Positions 30,901-40,540 of a stretch of 64,000 bases of DNA are shown here, piece by piece. This stretch comes from Symbiodinium microadriaticum (lineage: Eukaryota > Sar > Dinophyceae > Suessiales > Symbiodiniaceae). The stretch spans positions 187,594 through 251,593 of the forward strand of contig LSRX01000078.1 in assembly GCA_001939145.1 (NCBI GenBank), in the 5' to 3' direction. Positions within the stretch are counted from its first letter, which is position 1. Every line of letters begins with the position of its first letter. Below the pieces are notes generated by a model, which was given only the letters and a program-made list of their open reading frames with translations, did not search any database and was not told the DNA's origin. A program made the translations under genes and the position numbers.

Positions 30901-31459
30901 CACTCCCTTTGAGCAAGCATTCTATGCACCATGGCACGGCAGTGTGAAAACAGGAACCGGAACGCCACGAAGTATCTTATACTGAGCTTGCCCTCAACCC
31001 AGAACCCTAAATCCCTAAACCCAGAACCCTCTAAACCCTAAACCCTAAGCCCCTAAACCCCTAAACCCACAACCCTACAGACCCTAAACCCTAAACCTTC
31101 AAAAAGAGCCCTAAACCCCCGTGCCCAGATCTTCTCCACGAGCGGAAGCTATTCTGGCTACCCGATGGGCTGCTTCAAGTTTTTGAACGGCGACTCAGCA
31201 GTAGAGTAGGCATCCCGTATTCTTTGGGGGGTCCCACAATCCTCATATATATTTTAACTTATAAACAATATAACACAATAATATGATATAAGGTAGTATA
31301 AATTATGAGAATATAATACAGTATCAAAACGTATAAGTACCAAAATCAGAAGGTAGACCTTCCGCTCGACCGGGCAACAAGCAAGGCGACGTCTACTTCA
31401 ACAGACATGAGGGTAACCATCCAAGCCCCAATGCCGCGCCAATTTGCATCATGGGATGA
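27934..31459 (+). CDS. secreted Cys-rich repeat protein, multi-exon gene
   Basis: Exon 1 (27934-28242) starts with a signal peptide MLRIIFAFIGIAAAEA. Later exons: 28687-28785 (ends in an 8-Thr linker), 29333-29414, 29615-29787, 29981-30090, 30194-30315 with 30418-30438, 30589-30643, 30856-30985, 31129-31189, 31386-31459 (TGA). Each repeat has a first half with Y-x-L/I-G, spaced Cys and EC-x-x-A-A, and a second half with P-x-x-C-F then YFN-x-H and P-I/V-C (for example GCFKFLNG then DVYFNRHEG). Introns: GA-AG (28243-28686), GT-AG (28786-29332), GT-AG made of a hairpin (29415-29614), GC-AG (31190-31385). Exons 1-4, 9 and 10 are firm; the middle ones are order-based. Probably surface or extracellular; no catalytic motif seen. 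Confidence 0.6.
28522..28620. mobile_element. intronic hairpin, unnamed family
   Basis: GAGCCAGAAAGTTGGAG and inverse CCAACTTTCTGG within the first intron of the secreted-protein gene, next to a CCCTAAA tract. Confidence 0.6.
28800..29010. repeat. TTTAGGG tract and duplicated exon border
   Basis: GTGCCTCGGGG-x-CTGG followed by TTTACAGTA occurs at 28786-28825 and again at 29012-29046, so an exon-intron border was copied within the intron. Confidence 0.65.
29415..29614. mobile_element. hairpin family P acting as a GT-AG intron (introner)
   Basis: Element 29419-29614 with ends CTTAGTTCTCCAAT and ATTGGGGAAGTAAG, flanked by GTGA (29415-29418, 29615-29618). The left GTGA supplies the GT donor and the element end AAG supplies the acceptor. 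A related copy without the inner insert lies at 60693-60796. Confidence 0.7.
29439..29528. mobile_element. hairpin family I nested in P
   Basis: Perfect ends CCCTAGGGCTCCAGTTACCT, 90 bases, CAA on both sides (29436-29438, 29529-29531). The P copy at 60693 has an empty site. Confidence 0.9.
30316..30415. mobile_element. hairpin family G, in frame within a coding island
   Basis: Ends GGGGCC and GGCCC, inner TTAGAATAGGG/CCCTATTCCAA; TA flanks. Removing it joins ..LLGNV and ETSAKSW in frame. Confidence 0.7.
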
Positions 31460-31579
31460 GCCGGGCGGCTGTCTGCGATGTTTTATTTTTTCAAACAGCT
31501 GTTCCAAGGGTAATGGATGTGATGAGTTCTAACACTCATCCACCCATCCACCATCCTGAAGTGAGCGTAGAGTTACCAC

Positions 31580-31725
31580 TCCTGTTTCAAGAGCTGTGAA
31601 GTCCTCACAAAGGCATCTCATGTTCACTCCTGTTTCAAGAGCTGCGAAGCCCTGGCAGCAGCGCAGGCGCATAACGACCATCGGAGGGGTGGATCCAAGA
31701 AAAATGTGTCCCCATCACTGCCTTA
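31580..31725 (+). CDS. candidate exon with 48-base in-frame duplication
   Basis: SCFKSCEVLTKASHVH then SCFKSCEALAAAQAHNDHRR; the SCFKSCE unit repeats after exactly 16 codons. May belong to a second gene of the same secreted family. Confidence 0.4.
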
Positions 31726-32009
31726 GGGTTTCGGGGCAAGGAATATGACTCGACATGTTCAGCCGCCCGTTCTCGAGCTGGTGCTGGATAGCCGCTTCAA
31801 GATCTACTGACTGCATCGGTTTGGTCAAGCCCTGTGGCCAGGCTACAGGTACTTTGGAGACAGGATCACCCCCTAAAATAGGTTTAATCTCGGTCCTGTA
31901 TTCAGTTACCTTGCCCTATGCTTCCCAAGGACATTATAGTTATAGGGCCCTAGACTAGACCCCTTTCAGCACCCAATGATGCTCCCCGGAAGCACAGGGT
32001 TGGTTACTA

Positions 32010-32119
32010 CTTGGAGGTTCATGAGTAGTTATAAGTGGGGTTATAAGTAGGGTAACTATAGTTATAACCCAAATTAGGGGACTTATAACCCCACTTATAA
32101 CTACCCATGAACCTCCAAG
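32010..32119. mobile_element. hairpin family K
   Basis: Ends CTTGGAGGTTCATGAGTAGT and inverse, TA flanks. Only copy seen here. Confidence 0.85.
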
Positions 32120-32163
32120 TATTCAGGCAAGCGCCCAAGAGGTCTGACAAGAGCTAAGTGCAG

Positions 32164-32215
32164 GACATTTCTACGGCAGCAGCACTCCCTTCTTCGCAGA
32201 GAGCACTGCGGGCAG
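32164..32215 (+). CDS. candidate exon with GTATGT donor
   Basis: Acceptor AAGTGCAG; HFYGSSTPFFAESTAG; donor CAG|GTATGT. The pattern recalls the second half of the secreted repeat. Confidence 0.45.
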
Positions 32216-32258
32216 GTATGTCGCTTGGCCTTGGTGTATGGACCAGGAAGCTACTTCC

Positions 32259-32362
32259 CGAAACCCTAAACCCCTAAACCCTAAACCCTAAACCCTAAAC
32301 CCCTAAACCCGAAACCCTAAACCCTAAACGCTAAACCCCTAAACCCGAAACCCGAAACCCTA
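32259..32362. repeat. CCCTAAA tract
   Basis: Telomere-like repeat. From 32440 to 34120 I see no convincing gene. Confidence 0.9.
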
Positions 32363-33169
32363 ATAATATGCTACAGACGGGGAGGGTCTCGAAGGGTCCA
32401 GCGCACAGGGCTTCGCATGTGTCCGAGTATCAAAGTTTTTGGGGATAAAGGCTGAAACTTAACCAAAGATCCTTAATGCAGACTATTGGGACTTGCTTAA
32501 AATATGGGCCTGAGCTCACCAATGCTATTCTTTCAGCGTTCCTATGCTTATGATGGTATACTACACCCCCCGTTGCCCAGAATCCTAGTCTAGTTTGAAG
32601 GCCCGTATATTAAAGGGCCTTGTTGTGGCTTAGGATTTGGTGGTGGGGTCCCCGGGGTTGAAAGCTGCCCTTTTCAAGTCTTGGGTCGACTTGCCCGGTG
32701 TTACGAAAGGTTCTACCTGGGGTTGTAAGTTGTAGGGCCGGAGGGCTTAGTTTAGGGTTCTCTGAGGATTCCCGAAGGGTATAATTGCGGGGGTGTTGGC
32801 TTAGAGATTAGAGCTTGGATTAAGGTGTCTAGGCATCACGGCTAAATGTCTAGAGGATTCTAGAGGTGAGGGTACTTTGGCGGCTTCAGCGGATTCGGAT
32901 TTCCCGGCAAGCGGTTTCCTTTCGTTGCGGGCTTGCGTGTTCAAGGATGCAACCTCCCGGTCTCTTAACCCCACCTGGATCCACAAAGTATGTAGAATAA
33001 TAGACTTGTTTTATGGGTGCTGGGTTAATTATGGTTAATTCGTTGTTTACCTACACGGGTGGTGCGGGTAAACCTCAAACCGTACGATTCTAGCGCTCGA
33101 TGCCCTAAATCATCCCCATCTCGAAGCCCTGCCCGCCAGCCCCAAACTTCCCCCGAAGCGCAATGCACA

Positions 33170-33510
33170 TGTACGTACATACATACATACATACGTACAT
33201 ACATAAATACATACATACATACATACATACATCCATGCATACATACATACATACGTACATACATAAATACATACATACATACATACATACATACATACAT
33301 GCATACGTACATACATACATACATACATACATACATACATACACACATACACACATACATAGATACATAGATACATACTACAGTGGCATACATACAGCCA
33401 AATACATCTCTTGTATACATATGCGTACATGTTTACTCTCTTATATTAATGTATACGTGTTTGTACATACAAACACAAACATATATATATATATATATAT
33501 ATGACAAGTA
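33170..33510. repeat. ATAC microsatellite and (TA)n
   Basis: (CATA)n broken by CGTA, ATAA and TGCA variants, ending in (TA)n. Long frames in it are artefacts. 33520-34060 is AT-rich with TATA/TATGT motifs and no gene seen. Confidence 0.95.
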
Positions 33511-33931
33511 ATAGTATGTATGATCTCACGTGTGTATTCCGTGCTTTCAGTTGAGCATCTACAGGTATATGTGGCTATGCCCGACTACATATAAGTACAA
33601 TACTGCTTTATTTATATCTAAACTGTTTGCAGTATATGCAACTATAGTTTCTTGTATTCTACTGTATGTATTTGCATGTACATTCATGTAATGAAGCATT
33701 TTTTATGTAAACCGATATACATATCATGTAAGTGTGCACACCCCGAAAATCACCTGACATATAACTTTAAATACATCTTTTGTTTTATTACAAGTGTAGA
33801 AAGATATGTGCTTGTACATGTACTCAATTGAAAAGCTTATCTTTGTATGTTTGCATACGTATATACTTTTCTGCGCATATACAATTGTAAATAGTTATGT
33901 GTGAATCTAGACACATAAATATGTCTATCTG

Positions 33932-33962
<31 letters not shown>

Positions 33963-34121
33963 GGTAGTTCAGGTGTTTAGATAGATAAGAAACTAAAGGC
34001 CTGCAATTCAGCAATAAAGATCAAAGAACATAATCGGATATTCCCCGTCGAATTAGAGTTGAGGATGCGCATTCTTCATGTATCTCGAAAAAAAGCCCTG
34101 CAGTGTTCTTAGGATAAAATA

Positions 34122-34180
34122 ATGGCTAGCTGCAAGGTTCCAAGAGCGATTTTCGCGGGTTACGATGCGGACAGGCGTGC
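34122..34180 (+). CDS. candidate first exon, weak
   Basis: MASCKVPRAIFAGYDADRRA up to a poly-G run (34188-34199). Confidence 0.3.
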
Positions 34181-34933
34181 CGCAAGGGGGGGGGGGGGGT
34201 TAATATATAGGCTTGCACATTTGGTAATGTTATCTGTAGGTTTCCTTTTTATACTCATAGTACAATGGTCCCCTAAACCCCACAAGAAGGCCCTTTATGA
34301 GGGGTTCGTTTACTGCAGGGTTGACGCTTGTGCTGACATTGTTGTTTCCCTAAGGCCATAGGTGCTATTATTACTATTATTATTATTCTTAAGGGTTGGC
34401 TAGGATGCATGGCTTTCGGGATTTCTAGAGTTTGGGAGTTGCATGTGTTGCGGTTTTTCTGCTTAGACCCTGAACCCTAAGCCTTAAACTCCTAGACCTT
34501 CTTCCTGGATCACGGTTGTATTGGGTGTATAGGACTTGAGCTCTTTCACTCCTATTCTTGGAATGCGGGCGCTTTCTGTTTACAGCTGTTAGGGACTTCG
34601 TATTGGGATGTTGGATTTACGATGCTGGAAGGTGACAGGTCCGTGGGACCTCCACGGTGTAGGGTTTAGGGTTCAGGGTTTAGGGTATGTTTGGTTTTTG
34701 CTTGCATTGTTTTGGTCTCACGGTGTGCATTGAGCAACCTATTCTTGGCATTGGTTCCATGGGGGGGCTCTCAATCCCTAAACCAGCCCCCTTCTATCAT
34801 GTGCTCTGACACCAATGCCTTGGAATCCCTAATTATGCCATGCTGTGGGCATCCATGCCTACCATTAGAAAAGCTGCAGCAATGCGATCTTACGCAAACT
34901 ACGTACCCGACACGTTAAACCCTTTTCTCTGCA

Positions 34934-35124
34934 CTTCCTTCTGTTCGCCGCTGGTTCACGGTTTGGGACGTCTTTGACGGATCAGGACGACCTAGGGCAA
35001 AACGGGCGAAGGGGCATACGTACAGGGTTGTTCATAGCCTCGTTGTTATCGCGGGAGCTCCCGATGGGAGGCATGGGCTCAAAAGGTGCATGCTTTCCAA
35101 ACGCCGGGCTGGATGGCTCAAACC
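34934..35124 (+). CDS. candidate exon, 63 codons
   Basis: LPSVRRWFTVWDVFDGSGRP then RVVHSLVVIAGAPDGRHGLK and RAGWLKP, running up to a Q-type hairpin at 35115. Strong composition; 5' acceptor not obvious. Confidence 0.5.
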
Positions 35125-35196
35125 GTTGATGATATACATCCTGCATTACCTTAAGGACCCTAAACTATGGGAATCATGGTATATTCCTTAACCATA
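35115..35196. mobile_element. hairpin family Q, shortened copy
   Basis: GTTGATGATATACATCCTGC, CCTTAAGGACCCTAAACTATG with inverse GGTATATTCCTTAACCATAG; the far end is missing. Confidence 0.6.
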
Positions 35197-35347
35197 GCAG
35201 CCTCGTCCTGGCCTGTTGCTTGCAGTACTTACCCTAAGCGGACTGCTTCGGAACAAGAGATCTAATCGATAGCACCTTAGTGCAGTCGTTGCCTGTCCCT
35301 AAACCCTAAGCTGGACCCTAAACTAAACCCTATAACCCAAATCGCAG

Positions 35348-35407
35348 GCTGAACTCTCTTTCAGCGACCGGCCAATTCGCACCGACCTCCGTGCTAGTGG
35401 CTTGGCG
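35348..35407 (+). CDS. candidate exon
   Basis: Acceptor ATCGCAG; AELSFSDRPIRTDLRASGLA, then TTTAGGG text. Confidence 0.5.
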
Positions 35408-35593
35408 GTTTAGGGTTTAATGTTCAGGAATTCCCCAGAGTCGGAACTTTTAAAGCCTCACAATCATGAAGCAGTGAATCCCATTCCTTCACTTGGATCC
35501 TACCTTCAAGGGTTGCTACGCTTACGCTCAGCGGCGCTCCTATTCTAGGTCACGTAGCTACAATACACACCATGTAAACCCTTCTTGTTGAAG

Positions 35594-35740
35594 AGGCCTG
35601 GTGTGTACATACTCTCAGTATCTCATGAGGAGCCTGAGAAGGGGAAGACTACCCTGTTATCAGCTCTTGATCCCTGGACCGCTCCCTCCTACCCAAGCCC
35701 CGAGGCCAGGAAAAGCCGAGGCCGTCGATTAAACTGGTAA
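35594..35740 (+). CDS. candidate terminal exon
   Basis: Acceptor TTGTTGAAG; RPGVYILSVSHEEPEKGKTT then LLSALDPWTAPSYPSPEARK to TAA. Confidence 0.55.
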   Translation, partial: RPGVYILSVSHEEPEKGKTTLLSALDPWTAPSYPSPEARKSRGRRLNW

Positions 35741-36089
35741 ACGAAGCTACACGGTGTCCGACACTGGTAAGACTCGTAGGGTTCAGAGTTGGGGCATTCA
35801 GCCGTCGTGGTTTGGGGAATTGATTGTTTAGCGGTTTTAGACTGTTCCCTTTAGGGTTCTGGGGTTTGTCTATTACGATCTCCTGTGAGGGTCTCGGGTC
35901 TTGCCAGCTTTCATCCCCGTTTAGGGTACTCGGCTTCGCAACCAAAGCAGGCTTTGGGGGTTTTGTGTGTGTCTCAACCAGCACATCCCTTTAGTTTTGG
36001 GTTTGGCTACCGACCTATCGCTCTCGTTTCAGCGTGTCTCAACCCTCATTGAGTTTTAAGGGTATTGGGTTTTAGAACCCAGTGTAGTC

Positions 36090-36433
36090 GTGGTGGAAGT
36101 AGTGGTCGTGGTCGTGGCGGCGGTAGTGGTAGCAGCAGTAGCAGCAGTAGTACTAGTAAGTACTAGTATTAGTACCGTTAGTACAGCAGTACAGTATTAC
36201 AGTAGCACGGTAGCACAGTAGCAAGAGTACGAGTACTAGTACGAGCATTAGCACTAGTACTTGTACTAGTACTTGTAGTGGTACTGGTACTGGTACTAGT
36301 AGTACAGTAGTCTAAGTACAATAGTCAGTACAGTAGTACAGTTGTGTAGTAGCACTGGAAGTATTATTAATTGTTAGTAGCAGCAGTAGTAGTAGTAGTA
36401 GTAGTAGTAGATGTGGTAGTGGTAGTGGTAGTG

Positions 36434-36474
<41 letters not shown>

Positions 36475-36632
36475 GGTAGTAGTAGTAGTAGTAGCAGTAG
36501 TAGTAGCAGCAGTAGCAGCAGTAGCAGCAGCAGTAGCAGTAGCAGCAGCAGTAGCAGTAGCAGCAGCAGTAGCAGTAGCAAAAGCAGTAGAAGTAGCAGT
36601 AGCAGCAGCAACAATCGTAGTACTTGTAGTAA

Positions 36633-36669
<37 letters not shown>

Positions 36670-36762
36670 TGTTGTTGTTGTTGTTGGTGTGGTAGTAGTA
36701 GTAGTAGTAGTAGTGCTAGTAGTCAGTAGTACTGTAGTAGTAGTAATAGTAGCAATAGTAGC

Positions 36763-36794
<32 letters not shown>

Positions 36795-36809
36795 CAGTAG
36801 CAGTAGCAG

Positions 36810-36854
<45 letters not shown>

Positions 36855-36999
36855 CAGTAGCAGTAGCAGTAGCAGTAGCAGTAGCAGTAGCAGTAGCAGT
36901 AGCAGTAGCAGTAGCAGTAGCAGTAGCAGTAGGAGTAGGAGTAGGAGTAGGAGTAGGAGTAGGAGTAGTAGTAGTAGTAGTAGTAGTAGCAGCAGTAGC

Positions 37000-37034
<35 letters not shown>

Positions 37035-37035
37035 C

Positions 37036-37070
<35 letters not shown>

Positions 37071-37090
37071 CAGTAGTAATAGTAGTAGTG

Positions 37091-37121
<31 letters not shown>

Positions 37122-37200
37122 CAGTAGAAGTAGTAGTAGTAGAAGAAGTAATAGTAGGACTAGTGGTAGTGGTGGTGGTAGCAGCAGCAGCAGCAGTAGG
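36090..37200. repeat. AGT/AGC/GGT trinucleotide array, 1.1 kb
   Basis: Blocks of (AGT)n, (AGC)n, (AGTAGC)n and (AGTAGG)n. Open in Val/Ala and Ser frames on + and in Leu and Thr/Ala frames on -. The flank at 37200-37260 reads on - as TAIRVSGCRLQIGTAPT leading into Ala/Thr runs, which resembles a real linker. Confidence 0.9.
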
Positions 37201-37320
37201 CGCAGTACCAATCTGCAGTCGGCAGCCCGAGACCCGAATGGCCGTGCCCGTGGCCTCAAGTGATCGGCACCCATACTATATTGGAGGCTGATGGCTTGGT
37301 TCTAGGCTGATGCTTGCGTC

Positions 37321-37524
37321 ATGTGTCGCTTGTGCGATTTGGCAATTTGCGAGGAAAGCAGCGACGAAAGCAAGGAAGGGTATATTCCGTTGATTCCGTA
37401 TTTGCATGAGAATATGCCTTGTTGCGTCAGCGTCACTCTCGTTGTCAGTAAAATACTTGAGTGCAACACGACACTTGCGATGCTGGGTGGGATAGTAAAG
37501 TTGGACTTATTTCACAGGCGTTGA
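37321..37524 (+). CDS. candidate first exon or ORF, 67 aa
   Basis: MCRLCDLAICEESSDESKEG then YLHENMPCCVSVTLVVSKIL. Coding-like; splice sites not chosen. Confidence 0.4.
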   Translation: MCRLCDLAICEESSDESKEGYIPLIPYLHENMPCCVSVTLVVSKILECNTTLAMLGGIVKLDLFHRR

Positions 37525-37557
37525 TGTTACACACAGCCGAATGCTAAACATGTCTAG

Positions 37558-37722
37558 AGCTACTGTTTCATCATCTTGAAGGCCGAGATCGCCCCTCGTT
37601 CGCATATTCCAGCAAAGAACATTGAAAAACAAGAAGCAACCTTGGAAAATGGCACCATCTTAACCCACACGTTGGTGGAATACCTGTTTCGGCTGCTTGT
37701 TCTGCTGATCCTCCAAAATCTC
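37558..37722 (+). CDS. candidate exon
   Basis: Acceptor TGTCTAG; YCFIILKAEIAPRSHIPAKN then LTHTLVEYLFRLLVLLILQ, a possible membrane segment. Confidence 0.5.
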
Positions 37723-37953
37723 GAGACAAACCACGAAACCCTTACAACCAACCCTAAGAATCCTCAGGCCCTAGATTGTGAAACCTTCCAGAACCCTTAT
37801 AGGCCTTTTCAGCGCCCTTGTAGTCTACCGCACAGTAACGTTTACAGAACCAGGTTTGGTTAAACCGGTTCAAACTTTGTAGAATCCTTTCAAGAACTTT
37901 TTCAATGAAGAAGCCCTTACGTATAGCAAGCTTGCCCAGTACAGTCGAATAAG

Positions 37954-38103
37954 GTCGGTGGCAAGATGGGTCCGGACTTCGTGAGTGGTGAGGAGGACGA
38001 CGGTTACCGGGAGGAGATCATGGAAGGTTCCTCTTCCGGGGTTGCTTTTGACTGTTTAGGGGCTCTGTGGACTCAGGGTTTTAGGTCTCAGGAGTTTGGT
38101 TGA
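37954..38103 (+). CDS. candidate exon, acidic
   Basis: VGGKMGPDFVSGEEDDGYRE then EIMEG; remains open to TGA 38101. Confidence 0.5.
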   Translation, partial: VGGKMGPDFVSGEEDDGYREEIMEGSSSGVAFDCLGALWTQGFRSQEFG

Positions 38104-38128
38104 AAGGTTTTTAGACAACTACACGTAG

Positions 38129-38265
38129 TTCCTTTCTGTTCGCCCCAACTATCTCGGCTTGTTGCTCTCGGACCTGATCCACAAAGTTTTCCCAAACCAA
38201 GTCACGCACTTCAGTGTTCAAGTAGCGCAGAAACTTCCACACCATGATGCCGAAACCATACTAGG
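38129..38265 (+). CDS. candidate internal exon, strong
   Basis: Acceptor ACACGTAG; FLSVRPNYLGLLLSDLIHKV, FPNQVTHFSVQVAQKLPHHD, AETIL; donor TAG|GTGATT. Continuous 45-codon frame with good composition. Confidence 0.6.
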
Positions 38266-38654
38266 TGATTAAGCCTCTTGGAGATTTTCATTTCCATTAC
38301 TGGGTTTAAGAGGATCCTATCTGCAAGCATATTTCAAAGGCTTCACAGGGCCAACTTGGCTAATTAAATCCTAAACCCCTGAGTCCTAAGCCCAACTTAA
38401 AATCGTTGAATGTCAGCCCTAGATCCTGGAACGCAAGGGACTTGGCTACAGAGCTTCAGGTTGAAAGCCGGTTGAAGACAACTAAACCCTAAACCCTCAA
38501 ACTTACGTACCTGAACACTGAAAGGCTCCTAGCTTCCCAGGATTCCTTAGAGAATCCGAACACAGCGCTAGAAAATGCATAACCTCTACTGCAGACAGGG
38601 TTTGGTGTTTACCCCGCAGCCTTAAACCTGAAGCCCTGCCCGAGGCCTCGTCAT

Positions 38655-38665
38655 ATAATCATATA

Positions 38666-38698
<33 letters not shown>

Positions 38699-38770
38699 AT
38701 ATATATATATGTGTGTGTGTATGCATATATGTACATATACGTCATGTGTGTGTATATATATATATATGCA
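38655..38770. repeat. TATG and TA microsatellite
   Basis: (TA)n, (TATG)n, (TG)n mix. Confidence 0.95.
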
Positions 38771-39203
38771 AAGGTAAATATACAAGCATGTATCAACCCT
38801 GTCTCGAACCTCAGACGTGTGTGTGTTTTCTGGGTGTCGGTTTAGAGCTTAGGGATATGGGGGGGTAGGAATAATTGGGAGCTGTCTCCCCTTGCAGTCC
38901 CGGTATGGTTACTATACCATGACAAGTCAGGCTCCGACGTTAGGATATTGAGGTGGGTCTTCGGGCTTCGGATCTTTTAGGGGCTCCGTGGTCTTCGGTC
39001 TTGGCGTCAGGGGTTCCGGGGTTCCGGGCTCGAGATTGTCGGGTGTGGGGTGTCGGACTGGGTTTTGCACGCAAAATGAAATCAGCAAAGATTGTGAAGC
39101 TTCTGCAGGGTTTACGTTCCGCCAAGGGTTTAGGGTATAGGGTTTTAACAACCGCATCACCAAAGAAGTTCATACTACACCCCTAAAACCTCAGCCTTGC
39201 TAG

Positions 39204-39284
39204 GCATCCGCCAGCAGATGGAGAAAGCTGACTTCGTGGAGGGTTTTCTGCTGACACACGATTTGGGCGAAGGCCCGGGGTCAG
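39204..39284 (+). CDS. tubulin-superfamily-like exon
   Basis: Acceptor TTGCTAG; IRQQMEKADFVEGFLLTHDL then GEGPGS, donor CAG|GTCTCG. It aligns with the tubulin stretch around the GTP-binding loop, matching GF, LTH, LG and G-x-G-x-GSG, but the loop is GEGPGSG rather than GGGTGSG. Either a divergent or decayed tubulin exon, or a chance resemblance. Neighbouring tubulin exons were not found. Confidence 0.4.
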
Positions 39285-39539
39285 GTCTCGCCAGGATCCT
39301 TTGAGGGCTCGTGGGGGCGTTCGGGCAGAGGCTTGAGGGTTGGGGTTCTTGTTTTTTTTTTTTGTGTGGTTCTTGAGTTTTTTGTTCTTTGTTTTTGTTT
39401 AGCAGGGTTTGTGGGGTGTCAGGGTTGCCGTTTAGGTTCAGCATTGCTCAGGCTCTAAGAATTGGAGTGCATGGCAATGTGGAATGATGGGGACAGCGGG
39501 GGGACCCCCTCCCAGAACCTGCCGGGAGCCCTAAACCCG

Positions 39540-39614
39540 CTTGTGCGCATGGTTCTTGGGAAAACAAGGCTCAAAGAGCAAACGCCTAAAGCCCTGGACA
39601 GCAGTCCTGTATGA
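39540..39614 (+). CDS. candidate exon
   Basis: LVRMVLGKTRLKEQTPKALD then SSPV and TGA. Confidence 0.4.
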   Translation, partial: LVRMVLGKTRLKEQTPKALDSSPV

Positions 39615-39790
39615 TTGGGGTATTGCACGATCGCACCCCCTGGAGCCTGCATAATGGGGCTTTTGCTTTCGTTCGTCAAGCATTGTTCGAGCCTCTACCA
39701 ATCAATCAGTCAGCCAAGCAAACAATCGAAAATACTATACATATATCTATGTACATATATACACACATATTCTTAGAACTTAAATCCTAA
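39611..39790 (+). CDS. small ORF, 59 aa
   Basis: ATG overlaps the stop of the previous frame (ATGA). MIGVLHDRTPWSLHNGAFAF then VRQALFEPLPINQSAKQTIE. The tail enters an AT-rich stretch. Confidence 0.35.
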   Translation: MIGVLHDRTPWSLHNGAFAFVRQALFEPLPINQSAKQTIENTIHISMYIYTHIFLELKS

Positions 39791-39908
39791 GGTCCTAGTC
39801 CTAGATCCTAGAGCTCTTAACCCTACCGCCCTACCCCCGGTGTAGATCCTAAGCCCTGGAGCCCTAGAGCCCTGGGCAGGTCTGGCAATGAGTGGAATGA
39901 CGCTGGGC

Positions 39909-40104
39909 TCTTGTTAAGGGGTTTAATTTAAGTTACCATGAATAGGGATCTATAGTACATAATAGGGTTCTATAGTAAATAATAGGGATCTACAGTAAAT
40001 AACCGGGATCTATGGTAAATAAATAGGGATCGATAGTACATAATAGGGTTTCCTATTTATAGTAACTTAAATTAAGTCCCTGAACAAAAAGAGCCCAGGA
40101 CCAG
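39909..40104. mobile_element. hairpin family L with internal tandem repeats
   Basis: Ends GGGCTCTTGTTAAGGGGTTT / AAAAAGAGCCC with inner TTAATTTAAGTTAC inverse. The loop holds about five copies of a 21-23-base unit AATAGGGATCTATAGTAAAT. Confidence 0.8.
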
Positions 40105-40205
40105 CAAGCTTCTGTCAGACCTCAGCTGCTCGCCTGGGCCCAAGTTGCTACCTAGGCTTCAGGGTTAGGGTTTAGGATTTAGGGTTCAGCGTCAGCCGGT
40201 AACCC

Positions 40206-40265
40206 ATGAGTTACAGCCTGGCTACCCCAACTAGCCACCAAGATGAGGCTGCTGAGTCGTGGTAC
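40206..40265 (+). CDS. candidate first exon
   Basis: MSYSLATPTSHQDEAAESWY, then TTTAGGC text. Confidence 0.35.
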
Positions 40266-40355
40266 GGTTTAGGCCTTCATGTTCAGGATTTTCAGGGTTT
40301 AGGCTTAAGGGATCCATCTGGGGTTGTGGGAACCCCCACTATTTTTTGCCTGCAG

Positions 40356-40454
40356 TCTAGAATGCAGCGCCCGACGAGATCAGCCGTATGCATCGTTAAG
40401 TGTGTGTTAGATTGGCAGGAACGAGAATGCGACTTTGACGTTCCCATAATATAG
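40356..40454 (+). CDS. candidate exon
   Basis: Acceptor GCCTGCAG; SRMQRPTRSAVCIVKCVLDW then QERECDFDVPII and TAG. Confidence 0.5.
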   Translation, partial: SRMQRPTRSAVCIVKCVLDWQERECDFDVPII

Positions 40455-40540
40455 GGACGTGAAAAATTACCAATACTATTTCAGGGGCTGCTTTTTGTAA
40501 TTATATAAGTGTACTATTCCACCATCCTGTTCTGATGATG

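Noticed and set aside
33025-33504. Several 80-130-codon frames on both strands
   Set aside because: Translations of the ATAC microsatellite.
35649-35984. 111-codon minus frame
   Set aside because: Lys/Pro/Asn-rich text typical of translated CCCTAAA-like sequence; overlaps the good + exon at 35594.
36371-37291. 306-codon Val/Ala frame (+) and 183-codon Leu frame (-)
   Set aside because: Produced by the AGT/AGC trinucleotide array; all repeat frames are open, so length is no evidence for a gene.
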